A stretch of 64,000 nt of DNA from Pseudomonas sp. HOU2. Lineage in GTDB: Bacteria > Pseudomonadota > Gammaproteobacteria > Pseudomonadales > Pseudomonadaceae. Position 1 is the stretch's first letter. Every line of letters starts with the position of its first letter. Below the pieces are notes generated by a model. That model did not search any database, had not been told where the DNA came from, and saw only the letters and a program-made list of their open reading frames with translations. Location of the stretch: the NCBI RefSeq assembly GCF_040729435.1, contig NZ_CP160398.1:1736001-1800000 (forward strand). The letters are read 5' to 3'. The position numbers and the translations under genes were made by a program. This document shows, one piece after another, positions 8,858 through 16,035 of the stretch.

Positions 8858-8932
8858 TTCGCGAGCAAGCTCGCTCCCACACTGGATTCGGGCAAGCCAT
8901 GGACCCAGTGTGGGAGCGAGCTTGCTCGCGAA
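8858..8932. repeat. Perfect inverted repeat, REP family D
   Basis: A perfect 28-base inverted pair, TTCGCGAGCAAGCTCGCTCC..CACTGG and its complement, around a 19-base loop, between convergent genes. The core GCGAGCAAGCTCGC is itself palindromic, as in other Pseudomonas REP units. Confidence 0.85.
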
Positions 8933-8970
8933 GGCGGTAGCTCAAACGCCACAGATCAAACAGTTGAAAC

Positions 8971-9984
8971 TCAAAGCCCCGCCGTCACCTTGCTCGCCAC
9001 CTCCCCCGGCACCCACGCCTGCCACACCTGCGGCTGGTCGCGCAAAAACGCTTCGGCAACCTGCCGTGGTGGCTGGCGCTTTTCGCTCATTCCGGCCAGG
9101 GTCTGGTTCAGCAGATCAATCGGCAAATCGACTTTCTCGAAGAACGTCACCAGTTCCGGATACTGCGCCTTGAACGGTGCCGACACGCCGATCGCCAGGC
9201 TGGCCGGCATCGAGCGGGTGCCTTTGGGATTCGGGTTATTGGCATCGGCCAACGTCTTCCAGGCCTCGGCATCGAACGGCGGCTCTTCGAGCTTCACCAG
9301 TTTGAAGCGCCCGAGCAGCGGCGTCGGCGACCAGTAGTAGAACAGCACCGGTTTGCCGCGTTTGATCGACGACGCCACCTCGGCATCCAGCGCCGCGCCG
9401 GAGCCGGTGCGGAAGTTGACGTAGCTGTCGGTCAGCGCATAGGCCTTGAGTTTCTGGCTGTTGACGATCTCCGAAGTCCAGCCGGTCGGGCTGTTGAGGA
9501 AACGCCCACGACTCGGGTCTTCCGGGTCGCGGAACACGTCCTTGTAGCGCGGCAGGTCGGCCACCGATTTCAGCTCCGGGGCCAATGGTTTGATGCCGCG
9601 CTCGGGGTCGCCCTTGATCACGTATTCCGGCACCCACCAGCCCTCGGTCGCGCCCTTCACCGTATCACCCAGGCCGAACACCTTGCCTTCATTGGCCGCC
9701 TTGACCCACGCCGGACTGCGCCCGGCCCATTCCTCGCCGATCACTTGAATGTCGTTTTTCGCCAGCGCCGCTTCCAGGCTGACGGTGCTGCCCGGCAGCG
9801 TATCGGTGGGGTAGCCGTAGCCTTTTTCGACGATCAGGCGCAGCACTTCGGTGATGAAACTGCCGCTTTCCCAAGTGATGTCACCGAAGTGGATCGGCGC
9901 GGTTTTCTCCGCCGCCGAAACAGCGCCGACGCTCAGGCTCAGCGCCAGCAGCGAACGGCCGAGCAGGGTTTTGATCGATCTCAT
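8971..9984 (-). CDS. Glycine-betaine/choline-type ABC binding protein
   Basis: Periplasmic substrate-binding protein of 337 residues, OpuAC/ProX type, for quaternary amines such as betaine or choline. The start at 9984 gives a clean signal peptide (MRSIKTLLGRSLLALSLSVG, cleavage after AVSA near residue 24). The mature domain has several Trp and Tyr residues (GDITWESG, EEWAGRSPAW, GWWVPEY, FYYWSPTPL) that could form the aromatic cage for a trimethylammonium group. No permease or ATPase gene is adjacent. Its ATG overlaps the stop codon of the upstream ECF sigma gene (ATGA), so the two are translationally coupled, an unusual pairing. Confidence 0.87.
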   Translation of the reverse strand: MRSIKTLLGRSLLALSLSVGAVSAAEKTAPIHFGDITWESGSFITEVLRLIVEKGYGYPTDTLPGSTVSLEAALAKNDIQVIGEEWAGRSPAWVKAANEGKVFGLGDTVKGATEGWWVPEYVIKGDPERGIKPLAPELKSVADLPRYKDVFRDPEDPSRGRFLNSPTGWTSEIVNSQKLKAYALTDSYVNFRTGSGAALDAEVASSIKRGKPVLFYYWSPTPLLGRFKLVKLEEPPFDAEAWKTLADANNPNPKGTRSMPASLAIGVSAPFKAQYPELVTFFEKVDLPIDLLNQTLAGMSEKRQPPRQVAEAFLRDQPQVWQAWVPGEVASKVTAGL

Positions 9985-10508
9985 GCGGACCTCTTGTCTG
10001 TCAGGATTTGATTGGCGCTGTGGCGGTCGCACAGGGCCTGGGAACGGCTCATGTAAGAGCTGACCGAACGCTGGGAAATGCCCAGTTCGGCGGCGATTTG
10101 CGGGTAGGTCAGGCCATCGATCCGCGCCAGCAGGAAGGTCGAACGGACCTTGCCGGGCAGGCGTTGCAGGCTGTGGTCGAGGCGTTTGAGGGTCTGACTC
10201 AGTTGTGCGAGGTCTTCAGGCGAAGTGGCAGCATCGATGTCGATCTGCTGCGCATGCCGGCGCTCCAGATCCGCCCGGCGCCAGCGCTGATAAAGCAGGC
10301 GTTGGGCAATCGTGGTGAGCATGGCGCGGGGTTCACGGATCGCCGTGACACTGGGTGACTGAAGCAACTGCGCGAAGGTTTCGGCAGCGATGTCTTTCGC
10401 GCTTTCGGCGTCGTGCAACTGCCGGCGCAGGTAAGTGCACAGCCAGCGGTAGTGGGCGCGGAACAGTGCGTCGAGATGATTGCGGTGAACGGTGTCGGCG
10501 CCGGACAT
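9981..10508 (-). CDS. Orphan FecI-type ECF sigma factor
   Basis: RNA polymerase sigma factor of 175 residues. Region 2 covers about residues 10-75 (LFRAHYRWLCTYLRRQL, then DIAAETFAQLL) and region 4 about 115-165 (LPGKVRSTFLLARIDGLTY, then IAAELGISQRSVSSYMSR). The ATG at 10508 is preferred to the longer frame from 10568. FecI-type factors normally precede a fecR anti-sigma gene and a TonB receptor; neither is present here. Instead the stop codon overlaps the ATG of a betaine-type binding protein. An AT-rich stretch at about 10580-10630 lies upstream, with no clear Fur box. Confidence 0.88.
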   Translation of the reverse strand: MSGADTVHRNHLDALFRAHYRWLCTYLRRQLHDAESAKDIAAETFAQLLQSPSVTAIREPRAMLTTIAQRLLYQRWRRADLERRHAQQIDIDAATSPEDLAQLSQTLKRLDHSLQRLPGKVRSTFLLARIDGLTYPQIAAELGISQRSVSSYMSRSQALCDRHSANQILTDKRSA

Positions 10509-10632
10509 AGGGGCTCCTGGATAAGGGGTCGCTGAATGTCCGGTGATCCGGTGGCGCGATCGTAGCAAGGCGCCTTATGCATTAATAATATTTATATTTC
10601 ATTTTTATATTCTTTTTAGAGATATAAAAGCA

Positions 10633-10703
10633 AAAGATCGCAGCCTTCGGCAGCTCCTACATTGGAATGCAACCTGTAGGAGCTGCCGAAGGCTGCGATC
10701 TTT
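10633..10703. repeat. REP doublet, family B
   Basis: Inverted pair of AAAGATCGCAGCCTTCGGCA..GCTCCTACA. The right edge runs into the TAA stop codon of the PhnD-like gene at 10702-10704. Confidence 0.88.
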
Positions 10704-11493
10704 AGCGCAAGCGACCATAACCCAACTCTACAGCCTCACGCTGATAGTCGAGCAGAATCCGATAATCGCTTTCACTGGCCGGCAACACTTCAGGCAAACC
10801 AAGGATCTGCGCCACATCTGGCAACTCACCCAACGCCTGATTCATAACCCGGCGCAGCTGTTCGATCTGCTCATCAGTGGCGTTAGCAACGGTGATAAAC
10901 GGCAACGTCGGGCTCAACGCACTGCGCGCCACTACCCGCAAACCGCTGACTTCTTGCGGCGCATGCTGAGCGAGATAGGCATAAGTCACACTGTCGATCG
11001 CTGCCAGATCGGCGCGCTCTTCACGCAGCCAGCGCAGACTTTCGCGGTGTGCGCCACTGATGCCGACCGTGGCGAAGAACTGCCCGTCGCGGTGCAATGG
11101 CGCCAGACGCTGGCGCAACAGGTTCATGCCGCTGTTGGAGTCTTCACTGTTGATCACTCCGCGACTGCCGCGAAAGTCCGCCAGGGTTTTGCGCGCATCA
11201 TCGGCACGGCTGAGAATCAGGCTGCAGTGATTGCCGGCAGTGGCGTCGGGCAGCTCGTAGCGCGGACGCCCGACGATGCGTACCTGATCGCGCAGCAAGG
11301 TCATCAAGGGATAGCCGCAGGTCTGGGTCAGCAGCAGATCGGGGGATAACCAAAGCTCGGGGAGCGACAGGCTGGCGGCGTCCAGGCGGGAGTGGCCGAG
11401 GTGTTCGAGGATGCGTGAAATCCAGCGTTCGTTGGCCAAGCGGATGGGCTCGGGGGCGGTGTACATCAGCAGTTCGAGATGGTGTTGGTTCAT
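10702..11493 (-). CDS. PhnD-like phosphonate-binding domain protein, no leader
   Basis: A 263-residue protein with the fold signature of phosphate/phosphonate ABC binding proteins (PhnD/SsuA type): LTQTCGYPLMTLLRDQVRIV, then DFRGSRGVINSEDSNSGMN and a mid-domain segment DLAAIDSVTYAYLAQHAP. Unlike transport proteins it has no signal peptide: the start is MNQHHLELLMYTAPEPIRLA and no hydrophobic leader is seen. It may be a cytosolic sensor or a protein exported another way. No transporter or phosphonate gene is adjacent. The ligand is unknown. Confidence 0.8.
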   Translation of the reverse strand: MNQHHLELLMYTAPEPIRLANERWISRILEHLGHSRLDAASLSLPELWLSPDLLLTQTCGYPLMTLLRDQVRIVGRPRYELPDATAGNHCSLILSRADDARKTLADFRGSRGVINSEDSNSGMNLLRQRLAPLHRDGQFFATVGISGAHRESLRWLREERADLAAIDSVTYAYLAQHAPQEVSGLRVVARSALSPTLPFITVANATDEQIEQLRRVMNQALGELPDVAQILGLPEVLPASESDYRILLDYQREAVELGYGRLR

Positions 11494-11523
11494 ACACGTT
11501 ATTCCCGGACAACAAATTTTTTA

Positions 11524-11614
11524 CTGTAGGCCTTCGCCTGCTCGCGATAGCGGTGTGTCAGCAAGCTTTTCGTTGATTGACACACTGCTATCGCGAGCAG
11601 GCGAAGGCCTACAG
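11524..11614. repeat. REP doublet, family E
   Basis: Inverted pair of CTGTAGGCCTTCGCCTGCTC..GCGATAG, with a GCGGTGTGTCAG motif in the loop. The loop motif and the CTGCTCGCGAT core recur at 34536. Confidence 0.88.
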
Positions 11615-11634
11615 GGTTTGTGGTGTTTTTGAGG

Positions 11635-12576
11635 TTAGTGGTAAGGATGCTGCGGACTGTCGATCGGCCTCAACCCGTGCTGCCGCCACAACTGCCCATA
11701 ACCTTGCACCAAAAATCCACCACTGCGCGCCACCCATTGCTCGCGGCGCATCCGGTAGGCCGCCGGCAAGTCGTACCACGCCAGCCCCGGCAGGTCGTGA
11801 TGCACAAGATGAAAATTCAGATTCAGAAACAGCCAGCGCCACGGCCAGCCGGCTTCATTGAGAACGGTACGCTGCTCCGGTTGAGCGTGCGGGCGGTGTT
11901 CATAGTAGGAGCGGATCATCGCGATCGACAGCGCCGGCACACTGATCAGCAGCAGGTAATGCCAGACCGGCAACACACTGTAGCGGGCGATGAACCACAG
12001 CATCAACACGGTGAACACACCGTGGGTCAGCCACATCAGCCAGGCCTGATGCTCACGGTTTTTCAGGCGTTGCAGCTCTTCGGCGGCCAGCGTCAGCAAC
12101 GCCAGCGGCGCGCCGATCGCGAAACGCCCGAGCACGGTTTTATTCAACCAGTGCAGGCCTCGCTCGAATAGCGAACTGCCCTGCCAGCGCGCCGCTGTCA
12201 GATAACGGCTCTCCGGATCGACGCCGGGCACGGTCAGGTCTTCATCGCGGTGATGCAACAGATGGCTGTCTCGGTACAAGGTGTACGGGTACCACACCGC
12301 GAAGGGAGCGTAGCCAAGGAGTTTGTTGAACAGCACCGAGCGGGTCGGGTGCCCATGCAGCAACTCATGCTGCACCGACAGCCACAGCACCAGCAGCGGA
12401 ATCAGCAGCAATGTACTCAAGCCGCGACCGAGCCACTGACTGTTGAGGATGATTGCGAACCAGCCGCCATACACGCCGATCAGCAGCAGCCAGGTCGGCC
12501 ATTCGGTGCGGGCGGTGAAACGCTGGCGCAGGGTTTCGATCTGCTGGCGATGGTCGGCGTCGAAGTAATTCGGCAT
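11635..12576 (-). CDS. Membrane fatty-acid desaturase
   Basis: Integral membrane di-iron desaturase or hydroxylase of 313 residues. The three histidine boxes are present: HELLHG (about residues 71-76), HLLHH (about 107-111) and a C-terminal HLVHHD (about 257-262), with hydrophobic segments between them. The ATG at 12576 (MPNYFDADH) is chosen over an upstream extension because it removes a Pro-rich leader. The substrate could be an acyl lipid or another alkyl chain; nothing nearby decides it. It is monocistronic, bracketed by a REP doublet and a terminator hairpin. Confidence 0.85.
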   Translation of the reverse strand: MPNYFDADHRQQIETLRQRFTARTEWPTWLLLIGVYGGWFAIILNSQWLGRGLSTLLLIPLLVLWLSVQHELLHGHPTRSVLFNKLLGYAPFAVWYPYTLYRDSHLLHHRDEDLTVPGVDPESRYLTAARWQGSSLFERGLHWLNKTVLGRFAIGAPLALLTLAAEELQRLKNREHQAWLMWLTHGVFTVLMLWFIARYSVLPVWHYLLLISVPALSIAMIRSYYEHRPHAQPEQRTVLNEAGWPWRWLFLNLNFHLVHHDLPGLAWYDLPAAYRMRREQWVARSGGFLVQGYGQLWRQHGLRPIDSPQHPYH

Positions 12577-12653
12577 GGCGTGGCTCGGAACGGGAATCTT
12601 CCCCTTCTGTGCAACGAGGCCGGGCAATCTTGCAGATTATTTTTGCGCTGAAA

Positions 12654-12678
12654 CGGGAGCCCGAGATCCGGGCTCCCG
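12654..12678 (-). terminator. Hairpin terminator of the small Lys-rich gene
   Basis: Perfect 10-bp stem CGGGAGCCCG/CGGGCTCCCG with a 5-base loop, 10 bases past the stop codon of the 36-residue gene. The downstream T-run is weak (GTTTC), so efficiency is uncertain. Confidence 0.6.
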
Positions 12679-12688
12679 AAGGACGTGA

Positions 12689-12799
12689 TCAATGACCGAA
12701 AATATCGACCTTCTTGGCTTTCTTCTCCGCACGCTTTTCAATGGCGGTCTTGGCCGGTTTCTTCTTCGCGGCTTTCTTTGAATCCATACCTTTGGACAT
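12689..12799 (-). CDS. 36-residue lysine-rich basic protein
   Basis: A short frame not shadowing any other gene: MSKGMDSKKAAKKKPAKTAI followed by EKRAEKKAKKVDIFGH. It has 14 Lys plus 1 Arg in 36 residues, ending in a hydrophobic VDIFGH tail. A ribosome site (TGGAG) precedes the ATG at 12799, and a perfect hairpin follows the stop, so it looks like a complete transcription unit. The composition resembles nucleic-acid-binding tails (histone-H1-like AlgP, PhaF), but no function is known to me. It diverges from the GNAT gene. Confidence 0.75.
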   Translation of the reverse strand: MSKGMDSKKAAKKKPAKTAIEKRAEKKAKKVDIFGH

Positions 12800-12900
12800 G
12801 ATGCGTACTCCACTCACAGGGATGTAGGCTCAGGTATACACCTATCCTGCGTTGCCCGTTCTTTTATAATCGACGCTTTGCCCGCCGCCAGTCCGATCCC

Positions 12901-13308
12901 ATGCCCGATACCCAGTATGTCCTGCTCGACGAGCCTTTGTGGCCGTTGATGAACAAGTTTTACCGTAGCCACCAATCGTCGATGAAAGCGGTGCGCGATG
13001 CGCAGTTGTGGGTTGCGCGTCGCGAGGACATCGTCGCCGCGCTGTGCCTGCGGCCGGTGGCGGGCGGGCACTGGTTGACCGGGTTGTTTGTCGAACCGGG
13101 TTGCCGTGGGCAAGGGATCGCCGCGCAGTTGATCGCGGCGGCGGTGAAGGATTTGCAGGAGCCGGTGTGGCTGTTCTGTCATCCGGACTTGCGCGGGTTT
13201 TACGAGCGGCGCGGTTTCAGTTTCGATCCCGCCCTGCCCTACGCGCTGGCCGAACGGTTGAGCCGGTATGCGCGGAACAAGCCGATGATTGCGATGGGGC
13301 TTGTTTGA
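12901..13308 (+). CDS. GNAT-family N-acetyltransferase
   Basis: Cytoplasmic acetyltransferase of 135 residues using acetyl-CoA. The beta-4 strand and pyrophosphate-binding loop are seen as LTGLFVEPGCRGQGIAAQLI (about residues 59-78; the family motif Q/RxxGxG/A is CRGQGIA), and the C-terminal motif FYERRGFSFD is typical. The acceptor (amino acid, antibiotic or protein) cannot be told. It is monocistronic, with a REP doublet directly after the stop codon. Confidence 0.85.
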   Translation: MPDTQYVLLDEPLWPLMNKFYRSHQSSMKAVRDAQLWVARREDIVAALCLRPVAGGHWLTGLFVEPGCRGQGIAAQLIAAAVKDLQEPVWLFCHPDLRGFYERRGFSFDPALPYALAERLSRYARNKPMIAMGLV

Positions 13309-13310
13309 AG

Positions 13311-13384
13311 ATCAAAAGATCGCAGCCTGCGGCAGCTCCTACAGGGATCGGTGTAGGAGCTGCCGCAGGCTGCGATCTTTTGAT
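13311..13384. repeat. REP doublet, family B
   Basis: Near-perfect inverted pair starting ATCAAAAGATCGCAGCCTGC and ending in its complement, loop only about 8 bases. It fills the gap between the convergent GNAT and deformylase genes, two bases after one stop codon and five before the other. Confidence 0.9.
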
Positions 13385-13389
13385 TTTGC

Positions 13390-13929
13390 TTAATCGTCTG
13401 CGCTGGGATCGAGATCCGGGAACATCACTTCGGTAAAGCCGAATTTGCTGAAATCGGTAATCCGCGACGGGTACAGGCGGCCAATCAGATGATCGCACTC
13501 ATGCTGCACCACCCGCGCATGAAAACCCGACGCCACGCGCACTATCGGCTCGCCCTTGGGATCAAAGCCCTCGTAGCGAATCTGCTGATAACGGTCCACC
13601 GCGCCGCGCAGGCCGGGCACCGACAGGCAGCCTTCGAAGCCCTCTTCGGTCAGCGTATTCAACGGCGTGATCAGCGGATTGATCAGGATCGTCTGCGGCA
13701 CCGCTTCGGCGTCCGGGTAGCGTTCGCTGTGCTCGAAACCGAAGATCACCAGTTGCAGGTCGACGCCGATCTGCGGCGCAGCCAGGCCGACGCCACCGAC
13801 ACTTTCCATGGTCTGGAACATGTCATCGATCAGTTGCCACAGCTCGGGGCTGTCGAACATTTCCGGCGGTACTGGCGGGGCGATGCGCAGCAGGCGTTCA
13901 TCGCCCATTTTCAGAATTTCACGGATCAT
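13390..13929 (-). CDS. def: Peptide deformylase
   Basis: Metalloenzyme that removes the N-formyl group from new proteins. All three motifs are present: [11 protein letters not shown] (about residues 45-55), EGCLSVPG (about 98-105, Cys is a metal ligand) and the zinc/iron motif HECDH (about 142-146). At 179 residues it has the standard length. It lies two bases downstream of the YihY gene in the same direction, so they may be co-transcribed. This is probably a secondary deformylase, since the primary one usually sits with fmt; that is inference from gene order. Confidence 0.95.
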   Translation of the reverse strand: MIREILKMGDERLLRIAPPVPPEMFDSPELWQLIDDMFQTMESVGGVGLAAPQIGVDLQLVIFGFEHSERYPDAEAVPQTILINPLITPLNTLTEEGFEGCLSVPGLRGAVDRYQQIRYEGFDPKGEPIVRVASGFHARVVQHECDHLIGRLYPSRITDFSKFGFTEVMFPDLDPSADD

Positions 13930-13931
13930 GG

Positions 13932-14882
13932 TCAGACTTCGTCAGTGTTCGGTTTCAGCGACTGGTCGCGGCCAAGCCCCGAAACGTGTTGTTTGGGATG
14001 TTCATCGAGTTCGCCGGGGACTTTTTCGCCCTCGTCCTTGCCCTCGCTGGACATGTGCTCGATCACCGCGTTCATCTCCGCCCCGAGCAACAGCACGGCG
14101 GCGGAAATATAGAAATACAGCAACAGCACAATGATCGCCCCGATGCTGCCATACATCGCGTTGTAGTTGGCGAAGGTTTTGACATAGAACGCAAAGCCCA
14201 ATGAGGCAACGATCCACACCACCACCGCCAGCACCGAACCGGGCGTGATGAAACGAAATTCCTGTTTGACGTCGGGCATCACGTAGTAGATCAGGGCCAC
14301 GGCGACCATCATCAGAATCACGATCACCGGCCAGCGCGCAATCGTCCACACCGTGACAATGAAGTCTTCGAGACCCACCTGCGCGGCAATCCAGCCCATC
14401 ACCTGCGGCCCGAGCACCATCAGCGCGGCGGCTACCAGCAACATGCCGGCGATGCCGACGGTGTAGAAAATCGACAGCGGGAAGCGCTTCCAGATCGGCC
14501 GGCCTTCGACCACGTCATACGCGGCGTTCATCGCGCTCATCATCAATCGTACGCCGGCAGACGCGGTGTACAGGGCGATGACGATACCGATGGAGAGCAA
14601 GCCGCCCTTGGACTGCTGCAACTGATCGATCACCGGGTTGACCTGCTCCAGCGCCTGTGGCGGCAATACCAGTTCCGACTGCAGGCGCAGCCAGGTGAAG
14701 AAGTCCGGCAGGTGCAGGAAACCGATCAGCGCGATCAAAAACAGAATGAACGGGAACAGCGAGAACAGCATCTGGTAGGCCAGTGCCGAGGCATAGGTCG
14801 ACATCTCGTCGTCGACGAATTCAGTCACCGTGCGCACCATCACCCGGTGCAGTGGCAGACCTTTCATGTCCGGAAAAATCAT
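13932..14882 (-). CDS. YihY/BrkB-family inner-membrane protein
   Basis: Integral membrane protein of 316 residues with about six hydrophobic segments; the family signature [20 protein letters not shown] is near residues 31-50. The C-terminus is a charged tail of about 40 residues. Family members were once called ribonuclease BN by mistake; their real function is unsettled. The ATG at 14882 has AGGAGA upstream and removes 38 residues of implausible leader. It ends two bases before def, which implies a two-gene operon. Confidence 0.88.
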   Translation of the reverse strand: MIFPDMKGLPLHRVMVRTVTEFVDDEMSTYASALAYQMLFSLFPFILFLIALIGFLHLPDFFTWLRLQSELVLPPQALEQVNPVIDQLQQSKGGLLSIGIVIALYTASAGVRLMMSAMNAAYDVVEGRPIWKRFPLSIFYTVGIAGMLLVAAALMVLGPQVMGWIAAQVGLEDFIVTVWTIARWPVIVILMMVAVALIYYVMPDVKQEFRFITPGSVLAVVVWIVASLGFAFYVKTFANYNAMYGSIGAIIVLLLYFYISAAVLLLGAEMNAVIEHMSSEGKDEGEKVPGELDEHPKQHVSGLGRDQSLKPNTDEV

Positions 14883-14999
14883 TCGCGTCTCCTTTCGCCG
14901 CATTACAGGTTGAAGTCGTGGCGACTCAGGGGCGGTTTTTACATCACGGTAGTCTACTTGGCGACGCTTGGTGGCGCGCGCAAGCTTTTGACACAAGAA

Positions 15000-15019
15000 C
15001 GGCCATCCCTGGATGGCCG
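15000..15019 (-). terminator. Terminator hairpin after the CsbD gene
   Basis: CGGCCATCC/GGATGGCCG stem with a tight loop, 25 bases past the CsbD stop on the minus strand, followed by a short TTCTTGTG tail. Confidence 0.6.
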
Positions 15020-15044
15020 CTCGTGTGTTTCGTTCAAGGCGGGA

Positions 15045-15236
15045 TTACGCCTTGTCGACACCTTTCTTGATGGCGTCTTTGGCTTTGCCGACTGCTTGCT
15101 GGGCTTCGCCTTTTTTCTCTTGAACCTTGCCTTCGGCTTGCAGCTTGGTGTTGTCGGTGGCTTTACCGACGCCTTGCTTGACGTTGCCGACAGCTTCGTT
15201 GGCCATGCCTTTTACTTTATCGCCTGTGCTACTCAT
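15045..15236 (-). CDS. CsbD-family stress protein
   Basis: Hydrophilic 63-residue protein with the CsbD pattern: MSSTGDKVKGMANEAVGNVK, then KQGVGKATDNTKLQAEGKVQ and Lys/Ala/Gly repeats. CsbD proteins are general-stress proteins (SigmaB in Bacillus, RpoS in proteobacteria) of unknown mechanism. A GGAGAAA ribosome site precedes the ATG. It is monocistronic with its own terminator hairpin. Confidence 0.9.
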   Translation of the reverse strand: MSSTGDKVKGMANEAVGNVKQGVGKATDNTKLQAEGKVQEKKGEAQQAVGKAKDAIKKGVDKA

Positions 15237-15432
15237 GGTGTTTCTCCTTGGTGCATTAAAGGGGAAAAGTCAGTACGTAATGATTGACCGGGCGGGTTTG
15301 CCACGAGTTTCATTTATTTTTGCCGTTCATTTCGTCGTGCCATGCAGGTTGGGCTTTATGTTTGCCCCGCAAGCCCCGAGAATGCGCACCTATGGGCGCC
15401 GTGCGCCAACGATCAGATCCCGCAGGAATGTT

Positions 15433-15810
15433 ATGAAACTCGATAAAAAGCAGGCCATTGCCCGTCGCAACCAGGAACTGGGCGGCGCCGTGCTCGGCAC
15501 CAACAACTGCCACTTCGCCGAATTGAACCGCAACCGCAACATCTGGTGGTTCGACCTGCCAGTGACGAGACTGGCCGTCGGGCAATACGAGTGGATTCAT
15601 CTGCTGATGCACACCCCGGCCACCGACGAGCTGCTGCACCTGAAAGTGCCGACAGTGTTTCTGCGGGAAAAGCTCGAAGGCCTGGTGATTCGCAACGAAG
15701 GCAAGCGCAAGGCGGCGTTGAGCCTGGAATTGAGTGCCGACAAGGATTCGTACCTGCAGGACATGCGCCCGGCGGGCACCAACGTAAATTTCGCGCCGTT
15801 CCGCCAGTAA
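15433..15810 (+). CDS. Conserved-type hypothetical next to fadD1
   Basis: Function not recognised. The 125-residue soluble protein starts MKLDKKQAIARRNQELGGAV at the ATG at 15433 (AGGAA upstream). It contains a compact mixed segment with aromatic residues (RNIWWFDLPVTRL, GQYEWIHLLMH) and a C-terminal NVNFAPFRQ. No signal peptide or membrane helix is seen. It converges on fadD1; a similar small unknown gene lies beside fadD1 in P. aeruginosa as far as I recall, so the linkage may be old, but a role in fatty-acid use is only a guess. Confidence 0.8.
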   Translation: MKLDKKQAIARRNQELGGAVLGTNNCHFAELNRNRNIWWFDLPVTRLAVGQYEWIHLLMHTPATDELLHLKVPTVFLREKLEGLVIRNEGKRKAALSLELSADKDSYLQDMRPAGTNVNFAPFRQ

Positions 15811-15834
15811 CAATTCCTCGTGGCAACTGGACTC

Positions 15835-15982
15835 TGTGGCGAGGGAGCTTGCTCCCGCTGGGCTGCGAAGCGGCCCCATAACCCCGTGTCAGTTGAGTAC
15901 TGACACACCACATTCACCGGACTTACGACTGCTACGCAGCCGAGCGGGACGGTGCGACGACTCGACAAGCTCCCTCGCCACA
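15835..15982. repeat. REP doublet, family C, with a disrupted right arm
   Basis: Left arm TGTGGCGAGGGAGCTTGCTC, right arm ending AAGCTCCCTCGCCACA. About 16 extra bases (CGGTGCGACGACTCGA) interrupt the right arm after GAGCGGGA. Other copies at 29794, 37433 and 49677 are uninterrupted. Confidence 0.85.
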
Positions 15983-16004
15983 GGATTGAAGAACGCCGTC
16001 CAAC

Positions 16005-16032
16005 AAAAAGCCCCGCATCTGCGGGGCTTTTT
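16005..16032. terminator. Bidirectional Rho-independent terminator
   Basis: AAAAAGCCCCGCA and TGCGGGGCTTTTT form a strong GC stem flanked by A and T runs, three bases past the fadD1 stop. It can serve both convergent transcripts. Confidence 0.9.
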
Positions 16033-16035
16033 GCT

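Noticed and set aside
10509..10632. Fur box upstream of the orphan ECF sigma gene
   Set aside because: The AT-rich stretch has no arrangement close to GATAAT repeats; the resemblance is only base composition.
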